Origin: a virus
IMG/VR virus record: IMGVR_UViG_3300001680_000252
Coordinates: 1-22,300 of that record
Strand: one strand, 5' to 3'
Length of the DNA stretch: 22,300 nucleotides
Each line of letters starts with the position of its first letter. Positions within the stretch are counted from its first letter, which is position 1. Both the position numbers and the translations under genes were made by a program. This document shows positions 1-7,775 of the stretch, piece by piece. The notes beneath the pieces are model-generated. The model had not been told where the DNA came from, did no database searches, and saw nothing but the letters and a program-made list of their open reading frames with translations.

Positions 1-447
1 GAGAACAGTGGAGAGGGATTGCCTCACTACATTGATGTTCTCAACAGTAAGAACTACAGATATGGGGCACATATAGCCCCTCATGACATAGTGGTTAGGG
101 AGTTTAGTACAGGGAAAAGTCGTAAGGACCTAGCATATAGTTTAGGTATAGACTTCCAAGTTGCTCCTAAGCTCAGTGTCATGGATGGTATTGAGACAGT
201 GCGCAACACAATACACAAGTGTTGGTTTGACGCAGAGAAGACTAAGAAAGGCTATGATGCTCTGCTTCAATATCGTAGTTCATATAATGACAAGAAGAAG
301 ATTTGGTCACAGAAGCCGGTCCATGACTGGACTTCACATGCAAGTGATGCATTCAGATACCTATGTGTAACTGATGTAGTATTTGTGGGTAATGCAGGTT
401 CTTGGGGAAGCGAGTTGCCTAAGCAAGACTTTAGCTGGGTAGTATAA
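1..447 (+). CDS. terL: Terminase large subunit, C-terminal part (5'-partial)
   Basis: The reading frame is open to the left edge of the window, so only the last 148 residues of the gene are present; the in-frame TTG at 19 is not needed as a start. The fragment has the form of the RNase H-like nuclease end of a phage packaging terminase: a segment ending HIAPHDIVVREFSTGK, then a long helix, and near the C-terminus HDWTSHASDAFRYL, which matches the conserved acidic motif (D..SH..DAfRY) that supplies a metal-binding Asp. In the family this domain cuts the concatemeric DNA, while the ATPase domain, outside the window, drives packaging into the procapsid through the portal. The portal gene follows 12 nt downstream, the usual order. 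The identification is made from motif and gene order, without a search. Confidence 0.9.
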   Translation, partial: ENSGEGLPHYIDVLNSKNYRYGAHIAPHDIVVREFSTGKSRKDLAYSLGIDFQVAPKLSVMDGIETVRNTIHKCWFDAEKTKKGYDALLQYRSSYNDKKKIWSQKPVHDWTSHASDAFRYLCVTDVVFVGNAGSWGSELPKQDFSWVV

Positions 448-459
448 ACAAAGGAATTT

Positions 460-2505
460 ATGGCAAAGAAAATGACAAAGAGAGAACTTAGTGCACTAGT
501 TGAGCAGGAATTGTACTCCGCTTCAGGCACTAGTAGCACAAAGCTAAGTGAGCAGCGTGCTGACGCAATGGACCGTTACCATGGAAAGAAGTATGGTAAT
601 GAGCAAGAAGGCCGTTCACAAATTGTCACAAGAGATGTCGCTGATGTGATTGAATGGATAATGCCTTCTCTCATGAAGATATTCACAGGTGGTGATAAGG
701 TAGTACAGTTTGAACCACAAGGTCCAGAAGATGTTCAGATGGCTAAGCAAGCTACTGACTACGTAAACTATGCCATCATGCGCCAGAACCCTGGCTTCTC
801 TATACTGTATAGTTGGTTCAAGGATGCATTAATCCAGAAGAATGGTATTGTAAAGCATTACTGGGACGACACTACAAAGACAACAAGAGAGGAGTACAAG
901 AACCTCACGGAAGAAGAATTTACTGCACTACTAATGGATGACGAAATTGAAGTAGTAGAGCACACAGCTAGTGACGCAGAAGAGCCAGGTATGGGTGAAA
1001 TGCCCAAGCCTATTACTCATGATGTCGTAGCTAAAAGAACAACACAGAGTGGTCAAGTACGTATTGAGAATGTACCACCTGAAGAATTTTTAATTAATAA
1101 ATATGCTAAGAGTATTGAAGAAGCTCGTTTTGTTGCACACAAAGTAAAGAAGACCAAGGGTGAATTACTCTCTATGGGCTACTCGAAGAAGCAACTAGAA
1201 CGTGCCTTCTCTTCTAAAGGTGAGAATGATTATAACCTAGAGAGGCTCGCACGCTTTGACCACGAAGGTGAAAGTGTCTATGATGACATTGATGATGGCC
1301 TGTGGGTTAGTGAGTGTTATATTAGAGTGGACTTTGATAATGATGGCATTGAAGAATTAAGAAAAATAACGAAGGTTGGAGATGAAATTTTAGACAATGA
1401 GGAAGTGGACAGCGTACCCTTCTCCTCCCTTACGCCTGTTCCAATGCCTCATAAGTTCTACGGATTGAGTATTTATGACTTAATCTCTGACCTTCAACTA
1501 ATTAAGACTACCTTAATGCGCAACTTGTTAGACAACATGTACCTAACAAACAACGGGCGTTATGAAGTAGTAGAAGGACAAGCCAACTTAGATGACTTAA
1601 TGACTAGTAGACCTGGCGGTATTGTACGAGTACGTACCCCAGGAGCTGTTAAGCCACTAGCTACACCACAACTGGACCAGAACTCTTTCAACATGCTAGG
1701 CTATTTAGATAGCATTCGTGAAGAAAGAACTGGTGTCAGTAAAAACTCTACTGGATTAGGTGAAGGGGCTCTTAAGTCCCATCAGACAGCCAGTGGAGTT
1801 AGTCAAGTAATGTCTGCAGCACAGCAGAAGATTGAACTAATTGCACGAGTATTCGCAGAGACAGGTATGAAGGACTTGTCTAACAGTGTGTACCAACTAG
1901 TGCAGAAGTATGAAACACCTGAGAAGATTGTCCGTCTAAACAATGACTGGGTTACTATGTACCCTTCTGAGTGGAAAGACAGAATGGACTGTACTGCTCA
2001 GGTTGGTCTAGGTTTTGGAAGTAAGGAAATGAATCTCATGCACCTAAACCAACTTACTCAGACTATTCAGATGATTTCACAACACCCTGCTGCTGGTATG
2101 TTGCTTAAGCCTAAGAATGTGTACAACCTAGTATCACAGCAGATTAAGGCTATGGGTATGAAGAATGTAAATGATTTCATTCAAGACCCTGGTGACGAAC
2201 AGATGCAACCTCCAGGCCCTAGTCCTGAAGAGCAAGCTGCTCAGATGGAGAGTCAACTCAAGGTAGAAGAGCTTAAGCTTAAGATGCAGAAGCTACAGAC
2301 TGAGAGCTCACTTAGACAGCAAGAGATGCAGTTAGAAGCTGACCTGGCACAGCAAGAGTTACAGCTGAAGGCACAAGAAGCTCAGGTGGACATGCAGATT
2401 AAACAGCAGGAGTTAGAAATTAAGAAGGCGGACTTAGCTCTTAAACAACAAGAGTTAATTTTAGAGAGAGAACAAGGGAGGCCAGTAGCTATTGGTCCTA
2501 CATAA
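460..2505 (+). CDS. Portal protein
   Basis: This 681-residue protein directly follows the terminase and has the length and sequence character of podovirus portals of the P22/SU10 type. The N-terminal part contains conserved-looking stretches such as SQIVTRDVADVIEWIMPSLM (about residues 52-71), followed by the mixed alpha/beta clip, wing and stem body. From about residue 589 to 672 the protein is a long Gln/Glu/Lys/Leu-rich heptad helix, matching the C-terminal barrel or coiled coil of large portals that projects into the capsid. Portals form the dodecameric ring at one vertex through which DNA enters and leaves, and they bind terminase and later the head-tail adaptor. The start ATG at 460 has an AAAGGAA-like ribosome binding site a few bases upstream. 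The function is inferred from family resemblance and neighbours. Confidence 0.9.
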   Translation: MAKKMTKRELSALVEQELYSASGTSSTKLSEQRADAMDRYHGKKYGNEQEGRSQIVTRDVADVIEWIMPSLMKIFTGGDKVVQFEPQGPEDVQMAKQATDYVNYAIMRQNPGFSILYSWFKDALIQKNGIVKHYWDDTTKTTREEYKNLTEEEFTALLMDDEIEVVEHTASDAEEPGMGEMPKPITHDVVAKRTTQSGQVRIENVPPEEFLINKYAKSIEEARFVAHKVKKTKGELLSMGYSKKQLERAFSSKGENDYNLERLARFDHEGESVYDDIDDGLWVSECYIRVDFDNDGIEELRKITKVGDEILDNEEVDSVPFSSLTPVPMPHKFYGLSIYDLISDLQLIKTTLMRNLLDNMYLTNNGRYEVVEGQANLDDLMTSRPGGIVRVRTPGAVKPLATPQLDQNSFNMLGYLDSIREERTGVSKNSTGLGEGALKSHQTASGVSQVMSAAQQKIELIARVFAETGMKDLSNSVYQLVQKYETPEKIVRLNNDWVTMYPSEWKDRMDCTAQVGLGFGSKEMNLMHLNQLTQTIQMISQHPAAGMLLKPKNVYNLVSQQIKAMGMKNVNDFIQDPGDEQMQPPGPSPEEQAAQMESQLKVEELKLKMQKLQTESSLRQQEMQLEADLAQQELQLKAQEAQVDMQIKQQELEIKKADLALKQQELILEREQGRPVAIGPT

Positions 2506-2517
2506 CTAGGAGAACAC

Positions 2518-2781
2518 ATGGGTAAGAAAGGGAAGGAGGTTCAGAAGGGTCAGGCTGCAAAGAGATTTGTGAATGACCCCTTGTATAAAGAAGCATTTGA
2601 AGAGACAAAAGAAGCACTCATTCATATGTTACTTAATACAGCAATAAGTGAAGAAGTGGAGAGAGACAGAATTTATATTACCATCAAGAGCTTAGACTTG
2701 GTTGACCAACACATCAGGTCAGTTCTTGATTCAGGAAAACTTGCTATGAAGGAGCAAGAGTTCTATACTGAAGACTGGTAA
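2518..2781 (+). CDS. Small helical head-module protein, function unknown
   Basis: This 87-residue, highly charged and probably all-helical protein lies between portal and scaffold. After a Lys-rich start it reads RFVNDPLYKEAFEETKEAL, and the second half contains RIYITIKSLDLVDQHIRSVL. This pattern (a 'DPLF.EAF' helix followed by a 'K.LD.V..HL..V' helix) is one I recognise from small proteins beside portal or terminase genes in many phages, which carry no firm function. An AGGAG ribosome binding site sits 6-7 nt before the ATG, and the gap after the portal stop is 12 nt, so the gene is co-transcribed with the head genes. It might be a minor capsid or portal-assembly factor; that is inference only. 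Confidence 0.75.
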   Translation: MGKKGKEVQKGQAAKRFVNDPLYKEAFEETKEALIHMLLNTAISEEVERDRIYITIKSLDLVDQHIRSVLDSGKLAMKEQEFYTEDW

Positions 2782-2807
2782 ACAACAACAACAACAAAAG
2801 AGAGGAG
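2782..2807 (+). promoter_or_regulatory. CAA-repeat leader plus strong ribosome binding site of the scaffold gene
   Basis: Between the stop at 2779-2781 and the scaffold start at 2814 lies an A/C-only tract made of five ACA units (2782-2799), followed by AGAGGAG (2801-2807) six bases before the ATG. The (CAA)n tract cannot form secondary structure, so it would leave the ribosome binding site open. This fits a gene whose product is needed in hundreds of copies per procapsid. The sequence is seen directly; the role as a translation aid is inference. Confidence 0.5.
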
Positions 2808-2813
2808 TGACTT

Positions 2814-3869
2814 ATGGATTCTACTGAGAATAACCAAGAAGTACAAGAAGACGTTTTATTTGATAGAGCGCAAGAAGGCACAGCCGAAGAAGCTGCAAAC
2901 AATATCCTTAACATGTGGAACTCGGAAGAGCAACCTACAAACGAGGAGACCGAAGCTGCACCTGAGGAGTCAGAGGTAGAAGAGGAAACAACAGAGAAAG
3001 ACGAAGACGAAACCGAGGAGGTCTCAACCGAAGAAACGGAAGAGGAACCCACTGAGGAAGTAGAAGAAGTTGATGAAGGTGAAGAGGTTTCAGAAGAAGA
3101 GACAGTAGACTCTAGCTATACTATTAAAGTAGATGGTGAAGAGTATGAGGTTAATTTGGAAGAACTTAAAGCTGGCTATCAGAGACAGTCGGACTATACT
3201 CGTAAGTCTCAAGCACTAGCGGAAGGACGTAAACAGAATGAAGCAATTCAAGATGAGCGTATCAAGTTAGAGCAAGAGAGACAAATGTACGCGAATGGTT
3301 TAGAGATGTTGCGAGAGCAGCAGGAAGCCAAGCTTACAGCATTTGATGAAGTGGATTGGAATGGCTTGAAAGAGGAAGACCCTTACACTTACATGATAAA
3401 GAAAGACGAGTACCGAGATGCTCAGGATAAGATTGCTAATGCTGAACAACAACAAAAGATTGTTCACCAACAGCAAGCACAATCACAAATGGCAGCACGT
3501 AGTGCATACGTACAAAATGAGTACGCAAAGCTAGTTGAGGTATTACCTGAGTGGGCTAAAGAAGGCAGCACAGTCAAGACAGATGTCAGAGACTACGCTT
3601 CTAAGGCGGGGTTCTTACCGGAAGAGGTTGAGCAATTATCAGACCACCGTAGTGTTCTTATTCTTAAGAAGGCAATGGAGTTTGATAGGCTTACCCAGAA
3701 GGTGTCCCCTAAGAAGAAGGCCGTTAAAAAAGTCCCGAAGGTACAGAAGTCTGGAAGAGGAAAAGTCAAAGCTGAGGCAGCTTCAGAAGTAGACCAGAAG
3801 AAGCGTGCAAGGTTAAGGAAGTCAGGCAACACAGATGATGCCGCTTCCGTTTTTTACGACTTGCTATGA
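2814..3869 (+). CDS. Capsid scaffolding protein
   Basis: This 351-residue protein sits immediately before the major capsid gene, the standard place for the scaffold. Residues about 20-100 are extremely acidic (runs of Glu with Thr, Val and Ser). After a short folded block with a YTIKVDGEEYEVNLEEL core comes a long Gln/Glu/Lys helical region (about 125-240), and the last 60 residues are Lys/Arg-rich, ending RLRKSGNTDDAASVFYDLL. An acidic or helical body with a basic C-terminal tail is typical of scaffolds, in which the basic tail binds the inner face of the capsid protein during assembly and the protein is later expelled. The terminal 'R..G...DAA.....LL' pattern recurs in scaffolds of related podoviruses. 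The stop codon lies in the loop of a hairpin at 3857-3878. Confidence 0.85.
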   Translation: MDSTENNQEVQEDVLFDRAQEGTAEEAANNILNMWNSEEQPTNEETEAAPEESEVEEETTEKDEDETEEVSTEETEEEPTEEVEEVDEGEEVSEEETVDSSYTIKVDGEEYEVNLEELKAGYQRQSDYTRKSQALAEGRKQNEAIQDERIKLEQERQMYANGLEMLREQQEAKLTAFDEVDWNGLKEEDPYTYMIKKDEYRDAQDKIANAEQQQKIVHQQQAQSQMAARSAYVQNEYAKLVEVLPEWAKEGSTVKTDVRDYASKAGFLPEEVEQLSDHRSVLILKKAMEFDRLTQKVSPKKKAVKKVPKVQKSGRGKVKAEAASEVDQKKRARLRKSGNTDDAASVFYDLL

Positions 3870-3878
3870 AGTAAGTCG
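3857..3878 (+). other. Hairpin at the scaffold / capsid gene junction
   Basis: CGACTTGC (3857-3864) can pair with GTAAGTCG (3871-3878), giving an 8-bp stem with one G-U pair and a 6-base loop that contains the TGA stop of the scaffold gene. No T-run follows on the + strand, so it is unlikely to be an intrinsic terminator. It could be an RNA-processing or 5'-stabilising structure for the capsid message. Only the base pairing is seen; the role is inference. Confidence 0.35.
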
Positions 3879-3906
3879 AAACAATAATATATAAGGATAT
3901 AATAAT

Positions 3907-4791
3907 ATGCCAACAACTATGAACGCAACAAGAGTAGGTATTAGAGAAGACTTAAGTAATGTAATTTATGACATCTCACCTACAGAAACTCCGTTCCTAT
4001 CTTCAATCGCGAAGAAAGGTTCGGTAAAGAGCACTCACTTTGAGTGGCAGACAGACTCACTAAATGCAGCAGCAGCAAATGCTCAGCTTGAAGGCGCAGC
4101 AGCAGGTGCAGCAGATATGGACGAGACAGTACGTCTTGGTAACTATACTCAAATCTCTACTAAGACAGTAGACGTTACTGGTTCAGGTGAAGCAGTAGAC
4201 GCAGCAGGTAAGAAGTCAGAGATGGCATACCAGTTAGCTAAGGCTTCTAAAGAACTTAAGCGTGACATGGAGTTAACACTTCTTGGTGCACAAGTAGGTG
4301 CTGCTGAGGCTGGTGGTGCTGGTCGTTCTACTACAGGTGCTGCAGGTTTCATCACTACTAATACAGTAGCGGTGGCAGATAATGGAGGTGTTTTCAATGA
4401 CTCTGACATCCTAGATGCAGCTGAGGCATGTTGGACACAAGGTGGTACTCCATCTACTTTATTGGTAGGTGCTACTGATAAGAAGTTAATCACTGGTATG
4501 ACTGGCCGTGCTGCACAAACACAATCAGTAGTGGACGACAACAAGTCGGTTTACAATGCTGTTGATGTTTATGTATCAGACTTTGGTACTTTCAACGTAG
4601 TGTTGGACAGATACTTACCTGCTAATACAGCTCTTATGTTGGACAACGACATGTGGTCAGTAGACTACTTACGTGACTTCCAGACAGTAGACATCGCTAA
4701 AGATGGTGACTCTGATAAGAAGATGCTTGTAGTTGAGTATGGCTTACGCTGTGGTAACGAAGCGGCTAACGCTAAGATTACTACTGCTTAA
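3907..4791 (+). CDS. Major capsid protein, SU10-like (DUF5309 type)
   Basis: This 294-residue protein has an N-terminus (roughly residues 10-45: VGIREDLSNVIYDISPTETP followed by FLSSIAKK) that is the recognisable start of the DUF5309 / SU10-type major capsid family, a variant of the HK97 fold. The middle is Ala/Gly-rich with the expected long helix (AYQLAKASKELKRDMELTLL, about 109-128). The C-terminal part carries the strands ending in MLVVEYGLRCGNEAANAKI. The protein would form the icosahedral shell around the scaffold. The ATG is preceded by AAGGAT at 3893-3898, about eight bases upstream. The gene is set apart from its neighbours by a hairpin on each side, the downstream one terminator-like, which fits the need for high expression. 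The family call is from memory of its sequence pattern. Confidence 0.9.
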   Translation: MPTTMNATRVGIREDLSNVIYDISPTETPFLSSIAKKGSVKSTHFEWQTDSLNAAAANAQLEGAAAGAADMDETVRLGNYTQISTKTVDVTGSGEAVDAAGKKSEMAYQLAKASKELKRDMELTLLGAQVGAAEAGGAGRSTTGAAGFITTNTVAVADNGGVFNDSDILDAAEACWTQGGTPSTLLVGATDKKLITGMTGRAAQTQSVVDDNKSVYNAVDVYVSDFGTFNVVLDRYLPANTALMLDNDMWSVDYLRDFQTVDIAKDGDSDKKMLVVEYGLRCGNEAANAKITTA

Positions 4792-4803
4792 GTAGTTAAT
4801 ATG

Positions 4804-4825
4804 ACCCCTACTTAGCTGTGGGGGT
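4804..4825 (+). terminator. Terminator-like hairpin after the capsid gene
   Basis: ACCCCTAC (4804-4811) pairs with GTGGGGGT (4818-4825) over eight bases (one G-U) around the loop TTAGCT. It lies 13 bases after the capsid stop codon and 12 bases before the next ATG. The following bases are TATACTATATT, A/T-rich but with no uninterrupted T-run, so termination would be partial. This is the usual way phages lower expression of the genes after the capsid gene. The stem is clear; the termination role is inferred. Confidence 0.65.
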
Positions 4826-4836
4826 TATACTATATT

Positions 4837-5142
4837 ATGTCAATAATAAACACCCAAATTACCCAAGATTCAGATGGTTCAATAATAATAACCTCTGAAC
4901 AGGACAAGGCTGCAGTAAGCAGCATCATAACTGGCAACGGTCAGTTACGACTAGACTCTGGACGTAGTGGCAAAAGCCAGTACGTAGGTGACTCGACAGG
5001 TCAGCACAGAGTTGCCCGTATACCCCTCATTGTGGTTGAGACGATGATGAGAGAAGGAGTATGGGGAGACAAAGAAAGAATGAAGCGCTGGTTAAATGAC
5101 CCAGAGAATTTACCCTTTAGAACAACAAGAGGAAAACTGTAG
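4837..5142 (+). CDS. Small conserved-looking protein between capsid and adaptor, unknown
   Basis: This 101-residue protein has an N-terminal half of short strands (IINTQITQDSDGSIIITSEQ) and a C-terminal half that is basic and helical, with IPLIVVETMMREGVWGDKER and a final proline/arginine tail. I do not recognise a named domain. Proteins at this position, between major capsid protein and head-tail adaptor, may be decoration or head-completion proteins, but nothing here proves that. No convincing Shine-Dalgarno sequence precedes the ATG: the only purine-rich stretch is the GGGGG inside the hairpin stem at 4818-4825. Translation may therefore depend on that stem opening. There is no alternative in-frame start upstream, because a TAG stands at 4813. 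Confidence 0.75.
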   Translation: MSIINTQITQDSDGSIIITSEQDKAAVSSIITGNGQLRLDSGRSGKSQYVGDSTGQHRVARIPLIVVETMMREGVWGDKERMKRWLNDPENLPFRTTRGKL

Positions 5143-5757
5143 ATGGCACTAAGTAACTATTCAGAAATAAAGAGTGCGGTAGCCGACTGGCTAGACCGTG
5201 GTGACTTAACAGATAGGATACCAGACTTCATTAGACTTGCTGAGTTACGCATCTACAGGGAACTTCGTATTCCCCCTATGGAGAATGTGGTTGAATTAAC
5301 AACAACCAACAACATAGTTGCCCTGCCTGCTAACTTCTTAGAGATGAGAGCAGCAACAATCAAAGCAGCTACTGATGTTCCACTCCGTAGAGTAGGATAT
5401 AGGAACCAACCTAAAACATTAGAGAAAGGAACACCCACTACCTTTGCAAGACGAGGCGGTGATTTGATACTACACCCAACACCAGAAACAGAGACCACAG
5501 TAGAGTTATATTACTATGCTGACCAGGGCTCCATAACTGATGATACAGACGGTTCTAGTTGGTTCACTAGCAATGCACCTGACTTGTTATTATATGGTGC
5601 TCTATTAGAGGCTCATCCTTATTTAAAAGATGATGAACGTATTGTAGTATGGCAGACTGCTTTTAAAGAAGCCATGAGAACATTGCAGAGCATGGCGGAT
5701 GACTCGGAATATGCCGGTGCAGAGATTGTTGTGAGAACAACTTCAGGAGTTTACTAA
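5143..5757 (+). CDS. Head-tail adaptor protein (SU10-like phage adaptor)
   Basis: This 204-residue protein begins MALSNYSEIKSAVADWLDRG, then DRIPDFIRLAELRIYRELR, the typical opening of the short phage adaptor family (SU10 adaptor, analogous to P22 gp4 and T7 gp11), which forms a dodecameric ring under the portal. The centre contains the beta strands with ALPANFLEMRAATI and GGDLILHPTPE, followed by the 'YYADQG' segment. The C-terminal helices read DLLLYGALLEAHPYLKDDER, then a further helix, as in the family. The ATG follows the previous stop directly (TAGATG) and is served by AGAGGAAAA inside the end of the preceding gene, so the two are coupled. The length is normal for the family. Confidence 0.85.
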   Translation: MALSNYSEIKSAVADWLDRGDLTDRIPDFIRLAELRIYRELRIPPMENVVELTTTNNIVALPANFLEMRAATIKAATDVPLRRVGYRNQPKTLEKGTPTTFARRGGDLILHPTPETETTVELYYYADQGSITDDTDGSSWFTSNAPDLLLYGALLEAHPYLKDDERIVVWQTAFKEAMRTLQSMADDSEYAGAEIVVRTTSGVY

Positions 5758-7187
5758 TGCCAAAGGATACAGGTTTCTTTTCAGACACTATAGATAACGT
5801 AACGGCAACAACATCAGCTGAGGACCACGCTACTACAGCAACTACTCAGGCAGGTATTGCAACTACTCAGGCAGGTATTGCAACTACTAAGGCAGGTATT
5901 GCAACTACCCAAGCAGCGTTTGCAACTACCCAAGCAGGATTATCTTTAGCTAGTGCAATTAATGCCTCAGATTCTGCTAGTGATGCTGATGACGCACTAC
6001 AGACTTTACTTGATATTAGTTTAGTAGATTGGGCAGTAACAGGTGCTGAGGATATACACGCAGACCGTTATACGGATACTGTTTATACACACCCAGCTAC
6101 TCATTCTATAAGTGAAGTATCTGAACTACAAACTGCACTAGATAATAAAGTAGATGACACACAGATACTTACAGATGTTCCTTCAGGTGCTGTCTTTACT
6201 GATACTACTTACACTGCTGGTACTAATGTTTCTATTGATGCAGGTGTCATTAGTGCTACTGATACTAATACTGGAGATGTCAACGTACAATCTGATTGGA
6301 GTCAGGCAACTACTACAGAAGATGATTTCATTAAGAACAAGCCTACTATACCTACGGCTTTAGCAAACATTACAGATGCTACCTCGGGTGTAGCGGTTGA
6401 TGATGGTATTACTATTGACGACACAAAAGTACCTAAGGTATTCACACAAACAGATAACCCAACCGCAGGCACCTTTGAAGCAGGTGATTTATGGTGGGAC
6501 ACAGACGGATATACTTGCCGTATAGCAGTTCTGATAGGTTCATCATTAGCTTGGTTTAATATGGCAGATTTTAATGTAAGCACAGTATATATAGCCACAG
6601 ATACAGCTGATTTTACAATGGCTAATGGTGATATAACAACTAGAGAGTTTGATGGTAAGGGTTGGAGTGAAGTTGTAGTAGCATCAGCAGGCTCTGTTGA
6701 TATAAGAGGTATAGATACTCCTTCTTTTACACAGTATGAGTGTGACGCTAAAACCAATTCAGTATTTACAGCTGTTAAAAATGGCGCAGATGGTGGGCAT
6801 CCTATTTTAGCAGCTAAGTTAGTAGAAGTAGGAGAGGATGGTTTTCAGTTTGGAGATGTTGAGCCTGATGGTGATTATGATGGAAGTGATGGTTACTGGC
6901 TTGTAGGCGCACAGGGGTATAGGGCAGACCCTGCTAATGGTTCATATGCCTCTGCCTCCCCTGAGCTACAACCAAGAGCACACGCTGTTCTTGATTATGG
7001 TGAGGCATACTTTAATCAGAGTTCGTTAGATTATAATGCCCTTACAAACCTACCCACTATTCCTGATGTCAGTACATTTATAACAGCCAGCGATGTTACT
7101 ACTGAGGTATTAGTTGATGGTGTAAGCTCTACTGTGGATTTTAGCTTAGATTTGTTTACTGGTGTACTAACTATAACAACTACCTAG
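5757..7187 (+). CDS. Tail fibre protein with heptad repeats and fibre modules
   Basis: This 476-residue protein starts by overlapping the adaptor stop (TAATG), with AGGAG ten bases upstream. Residues 28-62 are five copies of the seven-residue unit ATTQAGI, suggesting an elongated helical or trimeric shaft just after the virion-attachment end. About residues 110-132 carry HPATHSISEVSELQTALDNK, and about 179-202 and 425-441 carry the recurrent shaft modules 'SDW...T...DDFIKNKPTIP' and 'DYNALTNLPTIP' known from many phage tail fibres. The region about 240-420 is beta-rich and Asp/Gly-rich. The protein would sit on the tail and contact the host surface. There is no Peptidase_S74 domain at its end. 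Exact fibre versus tip assignment cannot be settled here. Confidence 0.8.
   Translation: MPKDTGFFSDTIDNVTATTSAEDHATTATTQAGIATTQAGIATTKAGIATTQAAFATTQAGLSLASAINASDSASDADDALQTLLDISLVDWAVTGAEDIHADRYTDTVYTHPATHSISEVSELQTALDNKVDDTQILTDVPSGAVFTDTTYTAGTNVSIDAGVISATDTNTGDVNVQSDWSQATTTEDDFIKNKPTIPTALANITDATSGVAVDDGITIDDTKVPKVFTQTDNPTAGTFEAGDLWWDTDGYTCRIAVLIGSSLAWFNMADFNVSTVYIATDTADFTMANGDITTREFDGKGWSEVVVASAGSVDIRGIDTPSFTQYECDAKTNSVFTAVKNGADGGHPILAAKLVEVGEDGFQFGDVEPDGDYDGSDGYWLVGAQGYRADPANGSYASASPELQPRAHAVLDYGEAYFNQSSLDYNALTNLPTIPDVSTFITASDVTTEVLVDGVSSTVDFSLDLFTGVLTITTT
5838..5942 (+). repeat. Five tandem 21-bp coding repeats in the tail fibre gene
   Basis: Five in-frame 21-base units start at 5838, 5859, 5880, 5901 and 5922. 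The first two are identical, the third differs by one base, and the fourth and fifth share CCCAAG in place of TCAGG and diverge at the end. Each encodes ATTQAGI or a close variant. Such near-identical units can expand or contract by slippage or recombination and so change shaft length. Confidence 0.9.
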
Positions 7188-7196
7188 GAGGTACTT

Positions 7197-7775
7197 ATGT
7201 CAATTACATTTGACTCTAGTGTCTCTGAGATTAATTATAATGGTAGCCCTGTAACTGAGGTTATTTGGAATACTACTTCTGTTTGGTCCAGCTTTGAGGA
7301 AGAGGTTTTATTCTCAGGTTCACAGTCAATTTATGGGTTGGCTACTGATAACACCTCAGTAAAATATCGTATGGAGTTTCCCTTAGGGTCTCACGCTATT
7401 CCCCAACAAGGCTCTTCTTATCACTTCAGACTGAAGCAGGCACACGTGATGACTAAATTTAGCTTTGATTCGCTATCAGTTTTATTTAAGCTACAGGACG
7501 GTACATATACCTCTATGGTCAGTCCTGATGTAGGGGCTAATTTTAATAGTTTAGGTCTTAATATTGCCTATCAAGCAGTTGCACCTGCTGAAGTAGGAAA
7601 GCCCACCTTACAGACTTATAGTACATCTGTTTTTGAGGCTGGCCTTATCCTCCCTTCGGTTAGCAACCCTATTGTGACTGTGGTTGTGGTGGGAGATATA
7701 GGTGGGCAGAAGGATTCAGAACACACATCAACAACTATTTTCTTAGACATCGCAAACTATGAGGCAACTTGGTAA
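7197..7775 (+). CDS. Probable tail fibre-associated / receptor-contact protein, unknown
   Basis: This 192-residue protein has a strong TAGGAGG ribosome binding site that begins within the upstream fibre gene's stop codon. Its N-terminus contains the short beta repeat YNGSPVTEVIWNTTSVW (about residues 14-30), a pattern ('I.YNG..V..V..N...VW') I associate with small phage tail-tip proteins. The rest looks like an all-beta domain rich in Ser, Val and aromatic residues, with no signal peptide and no membrane segment. Its position directly after a tail fibre gene suggests a tip, adhesin or fibre chaperone. No specific family is recognised. Confidence 0.65.
   Translation: MSITFDSSVSEINYNGSPVTEVIWNTTSVWSSFEEEVLFSGSQSIYGLATDNTSVKYRMEFPLGSHAIPQQGSSYHFRLKQAHVMTKFSFDSLSVLFKLQDGTYTSMVSPDVGANFNSLGLNIAYQAVAPAEVGKPTLQTYSTSVFEAGLILPSVSNPIVTVVVVGDIGGQKDSEHTSTTIFLDIANYEATW

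Noticed and set aside
2744-3052. Ser-rich 102-codon frame opposite the acidic part of the scaffold gene
   Set aside because: The Ser runs are just the reverse reading of Glu-rich codons.
3849-3878. Six-T run just before a hairpin at the scaffold 3' end, as a possible frameshift site
   Set aside because: In frame the codons are GTT TTT TAC, which do not give a good slippery heptamer; the hairpin is too close, and shifted frames end after a few codons.
4149-4544. 131-codon open frame on the - strand opposite the capsid gene
   Set aside because: It is the complement of Ala/Thr-rich capsid codons, with no ribosome binding site or neighbours supporting it.
4827-4836. TATACT-like -10 box after the capsid terminator
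   Set aside because: It has no -35 or extended -10 element, and A/T-rich sequence after a hairpin is expected.
6302-6757. 151-codon open frame on the - strand opposite the tail fibre gene
   Set aside because: It lies fully within a well-supported gene, has no coupled neighbours on its strand, and its product is a Ser/Val-rich mirror of the fibre codons.
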